This document shows positions 37,585-46,284 of a stretch of DNA of 64,000 bases, piece by piece (the first letter of the stretch is position 1; each line of letters starts with the position of its first letter). The position numbers and the translations under genes were made by a program. Source of the stretch: Aquibaculum arenosum (lineage in GTDB: Bacteria > Pseudomonadota > Alphaproteobacteria > Kiloniellales > DSM-21159); the NCBI RefSeq assembly GCF_029222965.1, contig NZ_JARHUD010000001.1, positions 496,001 through 560,000 on the forward strand, written 5' to 3'. The notes beneath the pieces were generated by a model. That model had not been told where the DNA came from, made no database searches, and saw only the letters and a list, made by a program, of their open reading frames with translations.

Positions 37585-38696
37585 GCCGGGAGGAACTGCC
37601 CCGTCCGGTTGTTCCTTTCGTGGAGTTCGCCACCTTGTTGCGGGCCAACGGCTTTCCTGTGGCGCCGGAACAGACCCAGAGCTTCGTGGCTGCCGTGGGC
37701 CTGCTGGGTCCGCGCTCCATGGAGGATATCCATCGCGCCGCGGTGGCGACGCTGGCGCCGCCCATCGAACGGCGCGCGGAGTTCGACGCCCTCTTTCGAT
37801 TGCTTTTCCTGGGGCAGGGGGCGGTCACATCTGCTGCAGCAGAGGATGACGAAGAGGAGGTTGAAGCCTTCGACGATCGCGACGGTGGCCTCGAGCCACC
37901 CGAGCCGGAGGAGGCGGAAGAGTCGGGCGGTACGCCCACAGGTGCCGAGCGTCTCTTCGCACGACAGTTCCCTGAGCTATCTGAGCCGGAAACCTTGCGC
38001 CGCTTCCGTCGCCGGGCCCCCCGGGCGCTGCCGCACCGCCGATCCCGGCGATTGGGTCCGGCGAAGGCCGGGCGGCGCCTGGACATGCGCCGCAGCCTGC
38101 GCGATGCGGTGCGCCGGGACGGGGAACTGCTGCAGCTTCCAGCACTCGCCCGGCGGCAACGACGTCGGCGCGTGCTGCTGCTGATCGATGTCTCGGGCTC
38201 GATGAAGGAGCGCACCGATAGTTCCCTGCGCTTCGCCCACAGCCTCGCGCGTGCCACCGAGCGCCTAGAGGTCTTCACCCTGGGAACCCGCCTGACCCGC
38301 ATCACCCGCGCCTTGCGCCGACGCAACAGCGATCAGGCCTTGGCATTTGCCGGCAATCTCGTGGCGGATTGGGACGGAGGCACCCGTCTGGGGGATGCGC
38401 TGCAGGCCTTCCTGGCCGTGCCGCGCTTTGCCGGCTTTGCGCGGGGGGCGCTGGTCGTGGTGCTGTCCGATGGCCTTGAGCGCGGTGATCCCGCAGCCCT
38501 GATCGATGGCATGGAACGCCTCTCGCGCCTGGCCTGGGCCGTGCTCTGGCTCAATCCGCTGGCGAGCGGCCCTGATTACAGTCCCGAGACCGCCGCTTTG
38601 CGCGAGGTTCTGCCCTATATCGACCGCCTGGGCGACGGCTCCAGCACAGCGCATGTCTGTGAGGAGGTGCTCGGCTTCCAAAGGAGAGCGGCATGA
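37581..38696 (+). CDS. VWA-domain protein (CoxE-like)
   Basis: 371 residues with a variable acidic middle (about 85-130) and a C-terminal von Willebrand factor A domain. The metal-ion site D203-V-S-G-S is intact in LLLIDVSGSMKERTD. CoxE-like proteins work with the MoxR ATPase in post-translational insertion of sulfur and metal into molybdenum hydroxylases. The stop overlaps the next ATG by 4 bp. Confidence 0.92.
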   Translation: MSREELPRPVVPFVEFATLLRANGFPVAPEQTQSFVAAVGLLGPRSMEDIHRAAVATLAPPIERRAEFDALFRLLFLGQGAVTSAAAEDDEEEVEAFDDRDGGLEPPEPEEAEESGGTPTGAERLFARQFPELSEPETLRRFRRRAPRALPHRRSRRLGPAKAGRRLDMRRSLRDAVRRDGELLQLPALARRQRRRRVLLLIDVSGSMKERTDSSLRFAHSLARATERLEVFTLGTRLTRITRALRRRNSDQALAFAGNLVADWDGGTRLGDALQAFLAVPRFAGFARGALVVVLSDGLERGDPAALIDGMERLSRLAWAVLWLNPLASGPDYSPETAALREVLPYIDRLGDGSSTAHVCEEVLGFQRRAA

Positions 38697-39574
38697 AGAT
38701 CATCGATGCCCACCATCATATCTGGCGCCAGTCCGATCTGACCTGGCTGCAGGGTCCCACCCAGCCGCGCATCTTCGGCCCCTACGATGCGATCAAGCGC
38801 GACTATCCGATCGAGGAGTTTGTAGAGGATGTCAGCGGCACCGGCGTGACCCAGTCGGTCTATGTCCAGACCAACTGGCCGCCCGGCGGCGAGGAGGACG
38901 AGGTGGCCTGGGTCCAGGCCACGGCCGAGCGTGCCGGCTGGCCGCATGCCATCGTCGGCTTTTGCGACATGACGGTGGCCGACGCCCGGCCGATGCTGGA
39001 GCGGCTGGCGCGCTACCCGCTGATGCGCGGCATTCGCCAGCAGTATCACTGGCATGAGAACCCGCTCTATCGCTTTGCCGCCCACGCGGATATGTGCCGC
39101 GACGACAAAGTAAAACGGAACATCGCCCTGCTGGCCGACTACAACTGGGCCTTCGACCTGCAGGTCTTTGCTGGCCAGATTGACGCTGCCTGCGAGCTGG
39201 TGGACGCCTGCCCGAAGGTGACCTTCATCCTGCAGCATGCGGGCATGTTGGAAGATCTCTCCGACGAGGGGCGCGCGTCCTGGAAAGCGCAGATGAAGAA
39301 GCTGGCCCAGCGGGAGAACGTGGTTTCTAAGCTTTCCGGCCTGGGCACCTTCATTCACCGCAATGACCCCGTGCACGTGGAGCGCATCCTGCACGATACC
39401 GTCGCGCTGTTTGGTGCTGATCGCTGCCTCTTCGGTTCGAATTTTCCCATCGAGAAGCTCTGGACCGACTATGGCGCGCTGGTCGAGGCCTTTCGCCGTG
39501 CGGCATCAGACCTCAGCACCGCCCAACAGAAGGCGATCTTTCATGACACGGCAGCCCGGGTTTACCGGCTGTAG
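38693..39574 (+). CDS. amidohydrolase family protein (COG3618-like)
   Basis: A 293-residue TIM-barrel metal hydrolase. The start IIDAHHHIWR carries the HxH metal pair; later histidines lie in ILQHAGM, and the final Asp position is replaced by SNFPIEKL. It resembles the fuconolactonase and 2-pyrone-4,6-dicarboxylate hydrolase group, which open lactones or similar rings. Its position suggests it acts on the product of the molybdenum hydroxylase. Confidence 0.88.
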   Translation: MKIIDAHHHIWRQSDLTWLQGPTQPRIFGPYDAIKRDYPIEEFVEDVSGTGVTQSVYVQTNWPPGGEEDEVAWVQATAERAGWPHAIVGFCDMTVADARPMLERLARYPLMRGIRQQYHWHENPLYRFAAHADMCRDDKVKRNIALLADYNWAFDLQVFAGQIDAACELVDACPKVTFILQHAGMLEDLSDEGRASWKAQMKKLAQRENVVSKLSGLGTFIHRNDPVHVERILHDTVALFGADRCLFGSNFPIEKLWTDYGALVEAFRRAASDLSTAQQKAIFHDTAARVYRL

Positions 39575-39639
39575 CAGGGAGGGGCACCGGATCCCCACAG
39601 GACGGGTGGGATCGGGGCATCAAGAAGAGGGAGGCGAGC

Positions 39640-41220
39640 ATGGCACATGAGGCACTGCGGCCGGAGTTCCGCAATCTGATCGACGAGCAGGTGCCGGTGC
39701 GCCAAGTCGGCTCCGGCTTCACCTTCACCGAGGGGCCGATCTGGCATCCGGTGGAGCAGTATCTTCTCTTTTCCGACATGCCGGCGGACGTGCGCCGCCG
39801 CTGGGATGAGGCGTCGGGGGTCAGTGAGGTCATGCGCCCGTCCAACAAGGGCAACGGCATGACTTATGATGCCGCCCTGAACCTCCTGGTCTGCGAGCAC
39901 AGCACGTCTAGCGTCGTGCGCTTCGGGCCCGGAGGCCAACGCGAGGTGCTGGCCTCACACTTCGAGGGTAAGGAGCTAAACAGCCCCAACGATCTTTGCG
40001 TTCGCTCCGACGGATCGATCTACTTTTCCGATCCCTGGTATGGCCGCATGCCGGGCTTCGGCGTGGAGCGCCCGCGCGAGCTCGGCTGGCAGGGCGTATT
40101 CCGCATCCCACCGGGTCAGCGAGGCGGCGAGCCCGAGTTGGTGGTCGAGCGCTACACCTTCTCCCAGCCCAACGGCCTCTGCTTCTCGCCCGACGAAAGC
40201 CTGCTCTACATCAACGACACCGAGCAGGCGAATATCCGAGTCTATGAAGTGCGTTCCGACGGCAGCCTGGGTTCGGGGCGAATCTTCGCTTCTGGCATCA
40301 AGGACAGCCTGAAAGCCGGTGTGCCCGATGGCATGAAATGCGATGCCGAGGGCAACGTCTGGGTCACGGCGCCCGGCGGCGTCTGGGTATACAACCCCTC
40401 CGGACAGCTGATCGGCAAGCTGGCCGTGCCCGAGATGGTGGCGAACATTCATTGGGGTGGGCGCGAGTGGCACACCCTCTTCATGACCGCCTCCACGTCG
40501 GTCTACGCCGTGGAGACCCGGGTCGGGCCGCGCAGAGAGCCTTTCATGGCTGCAGGCGGCGGAACGGCTGCTTCATCGAGCCATGCTGCGAGCGCTCCCA
40601 GTGGTGACGGCGCTTTCCGGTTGGAGGCCGAGCGCTGTGCCCTGATCATCCAGGACATGCAGAACGACGTGGTGATGGAGGGCGGTGCCTTTGCGGACTC
40701 CGGCGCGCCGCAGCACTGCCGCGAACAGAACTGCATCGCCAACATCGCCCGCTTGGCCGAGCGTTGCCGAGCGCTGGGCATTCCGGTGATCCACGTCTGG
40801 TTCGAGATCGACAATGACGGCCGCGGTCTGACCCAGAATGCGCCGCTCTTCGAAGGTGCGATGGCGGCCAACGCCCTGCGCAAGGGCACCTGGGGCGCAC
40901 AGCCGGTTCCGGGGCTGGAGCCGCATCCGGGCGACCACATCGTCTCCAAGATGCGCATGAGTGCCTGGGAAGGCACGAACCTGGAGACGATCCTCAAGGC
41001 GGAAGGGCGGGACATCCTGATCGACACCGGCGCCTGGACCAACATGTCCATCGAGCACACGGCGCGCACGGGCGCAGACAAGGGCTATATCATGATCCTG
41101 CCGGAGGATAGCTGCTCGACCATGAACGCCGACTGGCACCGGGCCGCCATCGACTACGCGCTGCAGAACGTCTCGGCGGTGACCACGACCGACGAGGTGC
41201 TGCGCGCTCTGGACGGCTGA
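39640..41220 (+). CDS. fusion: SMP-30/gluconolactonase + isochorismatase-like hydrolase
   Basis: 526 residues. Residues about 20-300 are an SMP-30-type six-bladed propeller with metal ligands E31 in FTEGPIWHP, the Asn in NSPNDLC and QPNGLCFS, and the Asp in GVPDGMKCD; it should hydrolyse a lactone. An Ala/Ser/Gly linker (about 305-325) joins an isochorismatase-like domain (about 328-525). D339 and K415 of the catalytic triad are present, but the usual cysteine aligns with S470 (TNMSIEHTAR), so amidase chemistry may be altered. An AGAGGGAGG site precedes the ATG. It closes the cluster and converges with the BMP operon (9-bp gap). Confidence 0.88.
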   Translation: MAHEALRPEFRNLIDEQVPVRQVGSGFTFTEGPIWHPVEQYLLFSDMPADVRRRWDEASGVSEVMRPSNKGNGMTYDAALNLLVCEHSTSSVVRFGPGGQREVLASHFEGKELNSPNDLCVRSDGSIYFSDPWYGRMPGFGVERPRELGWQGVFRIPPGQRGGEPELVVERYTFSQPNGLCFSPDESLLYINDTEQANIRVYEVRSDGSLGSGRIFASGIKDSLKAGVPDGMKCDAEGNVWVTAPGGVWVYNPSGQLIGKLAVPEMVANIHWGGREWHTLFMTASTSVYAVETRVGPRREPFMAAGGGTAASSSHAASAPSGDGAFRLEAERCALIIQDMQNDVVMEGGAFADSGAPQHCREQNCIANIARLAERCRALGIPVIHVWFEIDNDGRGLTQNAPLFEGAMAANALRKGTWGAQPVPGLEPHPGDHIVSKMRMSAWEGTNLETILKAEGRDILIDTGAWTNMSIEHTARTGADKGYIMILPEDSCSTMNADWHRAAIDYALQNVSAVTTTDEVLRALDG

Positions 41221-41229
41221 AGCTGGCGG

Positions 41230-42165
41230 TTATCGCTCTCCGCGGCGATAGGGGCGGGTGAGGGCGGCCGGCAGAGCTGCCCGCCGTCCGAAGAACAGGA
41301 GCAGCAGCATAACCGCGGCGAAGGGCAGCATCTGCACCAGGTCCGTAGGCACCCGCAGGCCCGCCACCTGCAGCGCCGTCGTGAGCGAGAGGCACAGCCC
41401 GAAGAGCAGCGCGCCCAGCAGGACCCAGAGCGGTCGCCCGCGGCCCAGCATGGCCAGGACGATGGCGATGAAGCCGGCGCCGCTTGTCATGAAGGGGACG
41501 AAGAGCCCAGCGCCGACCGTGGCGAGATAGGCCCCACCCAGGCCTGCCATGGCACCGGTGAAGAGCACGGCCAGGCTGCGGGTGGCGATGACGCTGATGC
41601 CGGCGGCGTCCAGGGCCGCCGGTCGGTCCCCGGCTGCCTGGAGGTTCAGGCCGAGCAGGCTGCTGCGGTAGAGCCAGGCGAGCAGCGGCACGGCAAGAAT
41701 GGCCAGATAGACCAGCGGATGACGGTCGAACAGCGCCGTTCCAAGCACGGGAATTTCGGACAGCAGTGGGAGCGGGAGCGTGTCGACCCGGGGCAGGCGC
41801 GGATAGCTCTGACTGAACTGCACGTGATGCAGCAGCGCGGTCAGGCCCTCGGCACTCAGGGTGAGGGCAATGCCGACCACGATCTGGTTGAGGCCAAGCC
41901 AGACGCACAGCAACATCATGGGAAGTGCCAGCGCCAGACCGCCCAGCATGCCGCAGAGAAATCCAAGCCAGAGCGAGCCGCTGGACCAGGCGCCGAGGAA
42001 GCCGCAGTAGGCGCCCAGCAGCATCATGCCCTCGAGACCGATATTCAGCACGCCCGCCTTTTCCGACATCTGCTCCCCCAGCCCGGCGAGGAGCAGCGGC
42101 AGGCCGGCGGCGAGGCTGCCGGCCAGTAGGGCGGTAAGGAAGGGGGTAGTGAGCAGGCTCTCCAT
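41230..42165 (-). CDS. BMP-type ABC transporter permease 2
   Basis: A 311-residue inner-membrane permease of the RbsC-like superfamily in nucleoside/purine-type importers, with about nine hydrophobic segments and the conserved EKAGVLNIGLEGMMLLGAYCGF near 35-56. It is the last gene of a four-gene minus-strand operon, 7 bp after the other permease. Confidence 0.9.
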   Translation of the reverse strand: MESLLTTPFLTALLAGSLAAGLPLLLAGLGEQMSEKAGVLNIGLEGMMLLGAYCGFLGAWSSGSLWLGFLCGMLGGLALALPMMLLCVWLGLNQIVVGIALTLSAEGLTALLHHVQFSQSYPRLPRVDTLPLPLLSEIPVLGTALFDRHPLVYLAILAVPLLAWLYRSSLLGLNLQAAGDRPAALDAAGISVIATRSLAVLFTGAMAGLGGAYLATVGAGLFVPFMTSGAGFIAIVLAMLGRGRPLWVLLGALLFGLCLSLTTALQVAGLRVPTDLVQMLPFAAVMLLLLFFGRRAALPAALTRPYRRGER

Positions 42166-42172
42166 ATCGGCT

Positions 42173-43213
42173 TTACCCGCGCTTTCGCATCAGCGGCCGC
42201 GCCGACAGCCACTCGGTGAGCGCCAGGAAGACCAGGATCAGGGCGACGAGCACCAGCAGAAAGTAGTTGGGCAGGTCCGCGCGTCGTGCCGCCGTTTCAC
42301 CGCCGATGGAGAGCACGGCGAAGACGAAGACGAAGAAGATGACCGCACCGCCGTGGAAGCGGGCCAGGAAGACCAGTGGGATCACCAGCATGCCATAGGC
42401 AGGATTCCAGTCGGCGCGCACCGTGCCCCAGACCCCGAGTATCTCGACCGCACCGGCCAACCCAGCCAAGCCGGCGCTCAGACCAAAGGCGAGGAAGGTC
42501 AGGCCGGTCACGGGCAGGCCGACATGGCGCGCGGTCAGCGGATTGGCGCCGAGGATGCGTAACCGCAGGCCCAGGGCCGTGCGGGTCATCGCCCAGTGCA
42601 CCAGCAGCAGCGCCAGCAGCGCGATCACCAGCCCCAAATGAACGGTGCTTCCCAGGAGGCGCGGCAGGCGGTCGGCGGTGGCGAGCGTCAGGGTCTGTGG
42701 CGAAGTGGTAGCGGGGTCGTTGAAGGGCAACTTGATCAAAAGATTGGCCAGGCTGATTCCAAGGAAGGTCATCATCAGCGTGGTGATGATCTCGTTGACG
42801 CCGTAGCGCGCTTTCAGGAAGGCCGGCAGCGCCGCCCAGAGTGCCGCCACGGCGAAGGCCGCGAGCATGGCAAGGGGCAGCGCCAACCAGGGCGGCAGCG
42901 TAGCAGCCAAACCGGGGGCAAGGGCGGCGGTGATCACCGCCGCCAGCAGGAACTGGCCGTCCACACCCAGGTTCCACAGTCCGGCCCGGAAGGCGACGAT
43001 CAGGCCAGCGGCCAGCAGCAACAGCGGCGCGCTGCGGGTCAGGCTCTCCTGCAGGCCCAGGCGGCTCAACAGGCCGCGTTCGATGATCGTGGCGTAGAAG
43101 CTCACCGGGTCGCGCTCCAGCAGCAGAAGCAGCAGCGCGCCGCAGGCCAGGGCGAGCAGCAACGGCAACAATGCCTGGAGCAGGCGCCCCACGATTTGCG
43201 GAATGTCGGTCAC
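42173..43213 (-). CDS. BMP-type ABC transporter permease 1
   Basis: A 346-residue permease with about nine to ten helices and the conserved RAGLWNLGVDGQFLLAAVITAAL segment near 75-97. It pairs with the other permease to form the channel. The GTG start overlaps the stop of the ATPase by 4 bp (GTGA). Confidence 0.9.
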   Translation of the reverse strand: MTDIPQIVGRLLQALLPLLLALACGALLLLLLERDPVSFYATIIERGLLSRLGLQESLTRSAPLLLLAAGLIVAFRAGLWNLGVDGQFLLAAVITAALAPGLAATLPPWLALPLAMLAAFAVAALWAALPAFLKARYGVNEIITTLMMTFLGISLANLLIKLPFNDPATTSPQTLTLATADRLPRLLGSTVHLGLVIALLALLLVHWAMTRTALGLRLRILGANPLTARHVGLPVTGLTFLAFGLSAGLAGLAGAVEILGVWGTVRADWNPAYGMLVIPLVFLARFHGGAVIFFVFVFAVLSIGGETAARRADLPNYFLLVLVALILVFLALTEWLSARPLMRKRG

Positions 43214-44766
43214 GCTGTTCCGCCCACCACTAAACGTCCGACGGTCTGGCGCGCGTCAGGGCCATTGTTGACGATCCCTACGATGCGCCCCTCCGCCATG
43301 ACGGCCACCCGGTGGCTGAGCGCCAGGATCTCGTCGAGGTCGGGCGAGATTAAAAGGGCGGCCACGCCGCTTGCGGCTTGGCGGCGGATGGCTTCCTGCG
43401 CGAGCTGCTGGGTTTGGAAGTCAAGCCCGTAGGTCGGCTTGTTGTAGATCACCACGCGCGGCTGCCCCTCCAGCTCGCGGGCCAACAGCAGTTTCTGCAC
43501 GTTGCCACCCGAAAGTGAGCCCAGGGGCGTGTGCGGTCCCGGTGCCCGGATGTTGTGCGCAGAGATGGTCTGCTGCGCATAGGCCTCGATCTCGCGCGGT
43601 TGCTCGACTCCCTGGCGCCAGAAGGGCGCATCGCCGACGCGTTTGAGCAGCAGATTGAGGCTGATGGGAAAGGCGGGCAGGGAGCCTTCGCCCAGCCGGT
43701 CATCGGTCAGGTAGCGCAAACCACGCTTCATGCGCTGAGGTACGCTTTTGGCCTGGACGGCTTCGCCTCCCAGTTCGATCCGTCCGGCCAGAGTCGTTCT
43801 CTGACCTGCCAGCGCTTCGGCGAGTTGGCGCTGGCCGTTGCCGTCGATCCCGGCCACGCCAAGGATTTCCCCGGCCGAAAGGCTGAAGTCTATGCCGTCG
43901 AGCTGCGGCTCCTGTTCGCCGCACGCCGCCCTCAATCCCTGAACCCGCAGCACGGGGGCCTTTTCCTGAAAGGACGGTGGGGGTGCTGGCGCTGCCGTGG
44001 CGGTGCTCGGTGCATCGAACATGAGAGAGATGATCTCGGACTGTGCCTGCTCAGCCCCGCGACGATGAAGGTCTGCGGCTGATCGGCTGGCCACAAGGCG
44101 GCCGGCGCGCAGGATGGAAACGCGGTCTCCGAAGGCCAGTGCCTCGGGCAACTTGTGAGTGACGAAGAGGATGGCCATGCCCTTCGCAGCCAGGCGGGTG
44201 AGGCTGCGTTGCAGGTCGGACACCGCAGCAGACGTGAGCATGGCGCTGGCCTCGTCGAGGATCAGTAGGCGCCTGCCTTCCCAGAGCGCCTTCACGATCT
44301 CGACCATCTGGCGCTCGCCCAGCGATAGGCTCGACAGCAGCGCGTCAGCCGGCAGCCGCACGCCCAAGTCGTTGCAGAGCGCCGTGAAACGCCGGCGCGT
44401 GGCGCTCTGCCGGCGGCCCTGCCACCAGCGCCGCCCGAGCATCAGGTTTTCCAGGACCGTCAAGCTCGGGACCAGGGCGCTGTGTTGATAGACCGTGCCG
44501 ATGCCAGCCTGCAGGGCCGCGCGCGGCGAGGAGAAGCGCACGGCCTGACCGTCGATGAGCAGGCGGCCTGCGTCCGGTTGCTGCATGCCGGACAGCAGCG
44601 CGATCAGTGTCGACTTGCCCGCGCCGTTTTCACCCAGCAGGGCATGGATCTCGCCAGCGTGAAGATCGAGCGTAATGGCGTCGTTGGCCAGCACGCCGGG
44701 ATAGCGCTTCGTGACCTGCTCAAAGCGGATAAGGGGCGGTGCCTTGCCCTGGTGTTGCGCGCTCAA
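43210..44766 (-). CDS. BMP-type ABC transporter ATPase, double ATPase domain
   Basis: 518 residues with two fused ATPase domains. The first has Walker A GENGAGKST and LSLGERQMVEIVKAL; the second has the degenerate GIDGNGQRQL in place of Walker A, LSGGNVQKLLLAREL and a Walker B region reading VVIYNKPTYGLD. A degenerate second site is common in sugar/nucleoside-type importers, but the Walker B acid being K/P here is unusual. Translation appears to begin at a TTG (44766) without a strong ribosome site; no better start is in frame nearby. Confidence 0.88.
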   Translation of the reverse strand: MSAQHQGKAPPLIRFEQVTKRYPGVLANDAITLDLHAGEIHALLGENGAGKSTLIALLSGMQQPDAGRLLIDGQAVRFSSPRAALQAGIGTVYQHSALVPSLTVLENLMLGRRWWQGRRQSATRRRFTALCNDLGVRLPADALLSSLSLGERQMVEIVKALWEGRRLLILDEASAMLTSAAVSDLQRSLTRLAAKGMAILFVTHKLPEALAFGDRVSILRAGRLVASRSAADLHRRGAEQAQSEIISLMFDAPSTATAAPAPPPSFQEKAPVLRVQGLRAACGEQEPQLDGIDFSLSAGEILGVAGIDGNGQRQLAEALAGQRTTLAGRIELGGEAVQAKSVPQRMKRGLRYLTDDRLGEGSLPAFPISLNLLLKRVGDAPFWRQGVEQPREIEAYAQQTISAHNIRAPGPHTPLGSLSGGNVQKLLLARELEGQPRVVIYNKPTYGLDFQTQQLAQEAIRRQAASGVAALLISPDLDEILALSHRVAVMAEGRIVGIVNNGPDARQTVGRLVVGGTA

Positions 44767-44810
44767 GGTGGATGTCCGGCCCGTTTCTCGTGTTCTTTGC
44801 GGCCGCGCTC

Positions 44811-45863
44811 TCAGTCCGAAACGGCGGTCATCAGGGCACGCACGGCCTCGGCCTCGAACTTCGGTTCCACGGTGATCTCGCCGGCGACGATCTGCTCACG
44901 CACCTCCATCACCCTCTCCCAGACCTCTGCGGGAATGTGTTCGCTCTGCAGCAGGTAGAGCGATTCGTCTTCCAGGCGGATGCTATAGCCGCGGGTGCCG
45001 AAAGTGCCCTTGCCGAGGTCCTCGATCATGGCCCGATAAACTGGCTCCAGGTTCCAGACCACCGAGGAGAGCAGGTGTCCGCCGTCGATGCTGCTCTTGT
45101 CTCCGATCACGTCGATGAACCAGATCTTGCCCCCATCCGGCGCGTCGTTGGTCTCCACCGCCTGCAGGATGCCGAAGGTTGAGCCGTTGCCCTGGCCGAA
45201 TATCACGTCGGCGCCGGCGGCGATCACTGCATCGGTGACGCGGCGCGCGCCGGCGGCGTCGGCATAGGCGGCCGGACCGATCACGGAATAGCGCAATTCG
45301 ATGTCCGGATCGCTGGCGCGCGCGCCCTGGGCGAAGGCGGCCGACTGGCTGTTCCAGGATGGCGGTTCGCCCGAGACCACGATGCCGAGCGTGGCGCTGC
45401 GCGACATCTGCGTGGCCAAGACGCCGGCCAGATAAGCGCCTTCATGCCCGCTCAACGTATAGTCGGCCACCAGACCCGGCTGCATCAGGTCGGGGCGGTC
45501 GACGATGGCGACCGGCACGCCCGTCTCCTCTGCGATCTCCGGCGCCGTCGTGTTGTAGCCACTGGCGTGGGCGATCAGCAGGTCGGCGCCTTCGGCGGCC
45601 AGTTCGCGCAAGGTGGGACGCACGTCGCCGTAGCCCAAACCGCTGGCCAGCGTCACATCGATCGAAAGCGCCTCGCCTACCGCTCGCGCCGCCTTGGCGG
45701 CTTGCTGATTCCAGCCGAAATCGTTGGGCTGCTCCGGCGTCAGCACCGCGATGTGGTTGACCTCGGAGTCTTGGGCGAAGGCGGGGGCGATTGCCAGGCC
45801 GGCGAGAAACAGGGCACCAGTGAGGGCACCAGTTAATGCGGGCAACGGCAAACCGAGTTTCAT
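44811..45863 (-). CDS. BMP family ABC transporter substrate-binding protein
   Basis: 350 residues with a signal peptide (about 1-30, ending APAFAQDS) and the BMP/Med lipoprotein-type fold (HIAVLTPEQPNDFGWNQQAAKAARAV; later DVIFGQGNGSTFGILQAV). There is no lipobox cysteine, so it is a soluble periplasmic protein. Such proteins bind nucleosides, purines and related heterocycles. The ATG at 45863 has an AGGAGA site. It is the first gene of the minus-strand transporter operon, with the heptamer repeat in its leader. Confidence 0.9.
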   Translation of the reverse strand: MKLGLPLPALTGALTGALFLAGLAIAPAFAQDSEVNHIAVLTPEQPNDFGWNQQAAKAARAVGEALSIDVTLASGLGYGDVRPTLRELAAEGADLLIAHASGYNTTAPEIAEETGVPVAIVDRPDLMQPGLVADYTLSGHEGAYLAGVLATQMSRSATLGIVVSGEPPSWNSQSAAFAQGARASDPDIELRYSVIGPAAYADAAGARRVTDAVIAAGADVIFGQGNGSTFGILQAVETNDAPDGGKIWFIDVIGDKSSIDGGHLLSSVVWNLEPVYRAMIEDLGKGTFGTRGYSIRLEDESLYLLQSEHIPAEVWERVMEVREQIVAGEITVEPKFEAEAVRALMTAVSD

Positions 45864-46284
45864 CTTGCGTATCTCCTTGTCCTGCCTGGGGCCGGCTTGG
45901 CAGGTGGCAGGTGGCAGGTGGCAGGTGGCAGGTGGCAGGGCGGCGGGCTCCAAATGTGCGGCGCCAGAATGGACAGAGGCGCCGGCACCTGACGGCATTG
46001 CCGGCTGGCTCCGAGAATGGTCCCGAGCGTAGGGCGCTATGCAGCAATGCCCAAGGGCCAATTCCGTTTGTTGATGGGGTTATATGGCGCTATGCGCGCG
46101 CAAGGCGCCTGTGCTCGGCCACTGGCTTCATCCGCTTTCAGGGACTGCGCGTTCACCCTTTCGAGTTTGCCCCTATTCTGCTTGTCGGCTAGGATTGGCA
46201 GAGCCAACACGCAAAACGATAATAGATGCCAGCTAGAGGTCATAAGCCGGTTGGCCAAAGCCGAATGACAGAAGGGAGTGCTTT
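45864..46284. promoter_or_regulatory. 421-bp divergent region between the BMP and TRAP operons
   Basis: Apart from the heptamer repeat, no gene is supported here. It should contain leftward promoters for the BMP operon and rightward ones for the TRAP operon. The part from about 46170 to 46270 is distinctly AT-richer, consistent with a promoter, and GAAGGGAG precedes the DctP start. Confidence 0.4.
45899..45940. repeat. heptanucleotide tandem repeat GGCAGGT
   Basis: Five perfect copies (45899-45933) and a sixth with one change (45934-45940). It lies 36-77 bp upstream of the BMP binding-protein start, in the zone expected for its promoter or leader. Slippage could change the spacing of promoter elements. 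Confidence 0.85.

Noticed and set aside
45899-45940. CRISPR array
   Set aside because: The units are 7 bp with no spacers, so it is a simple tandem repeat.
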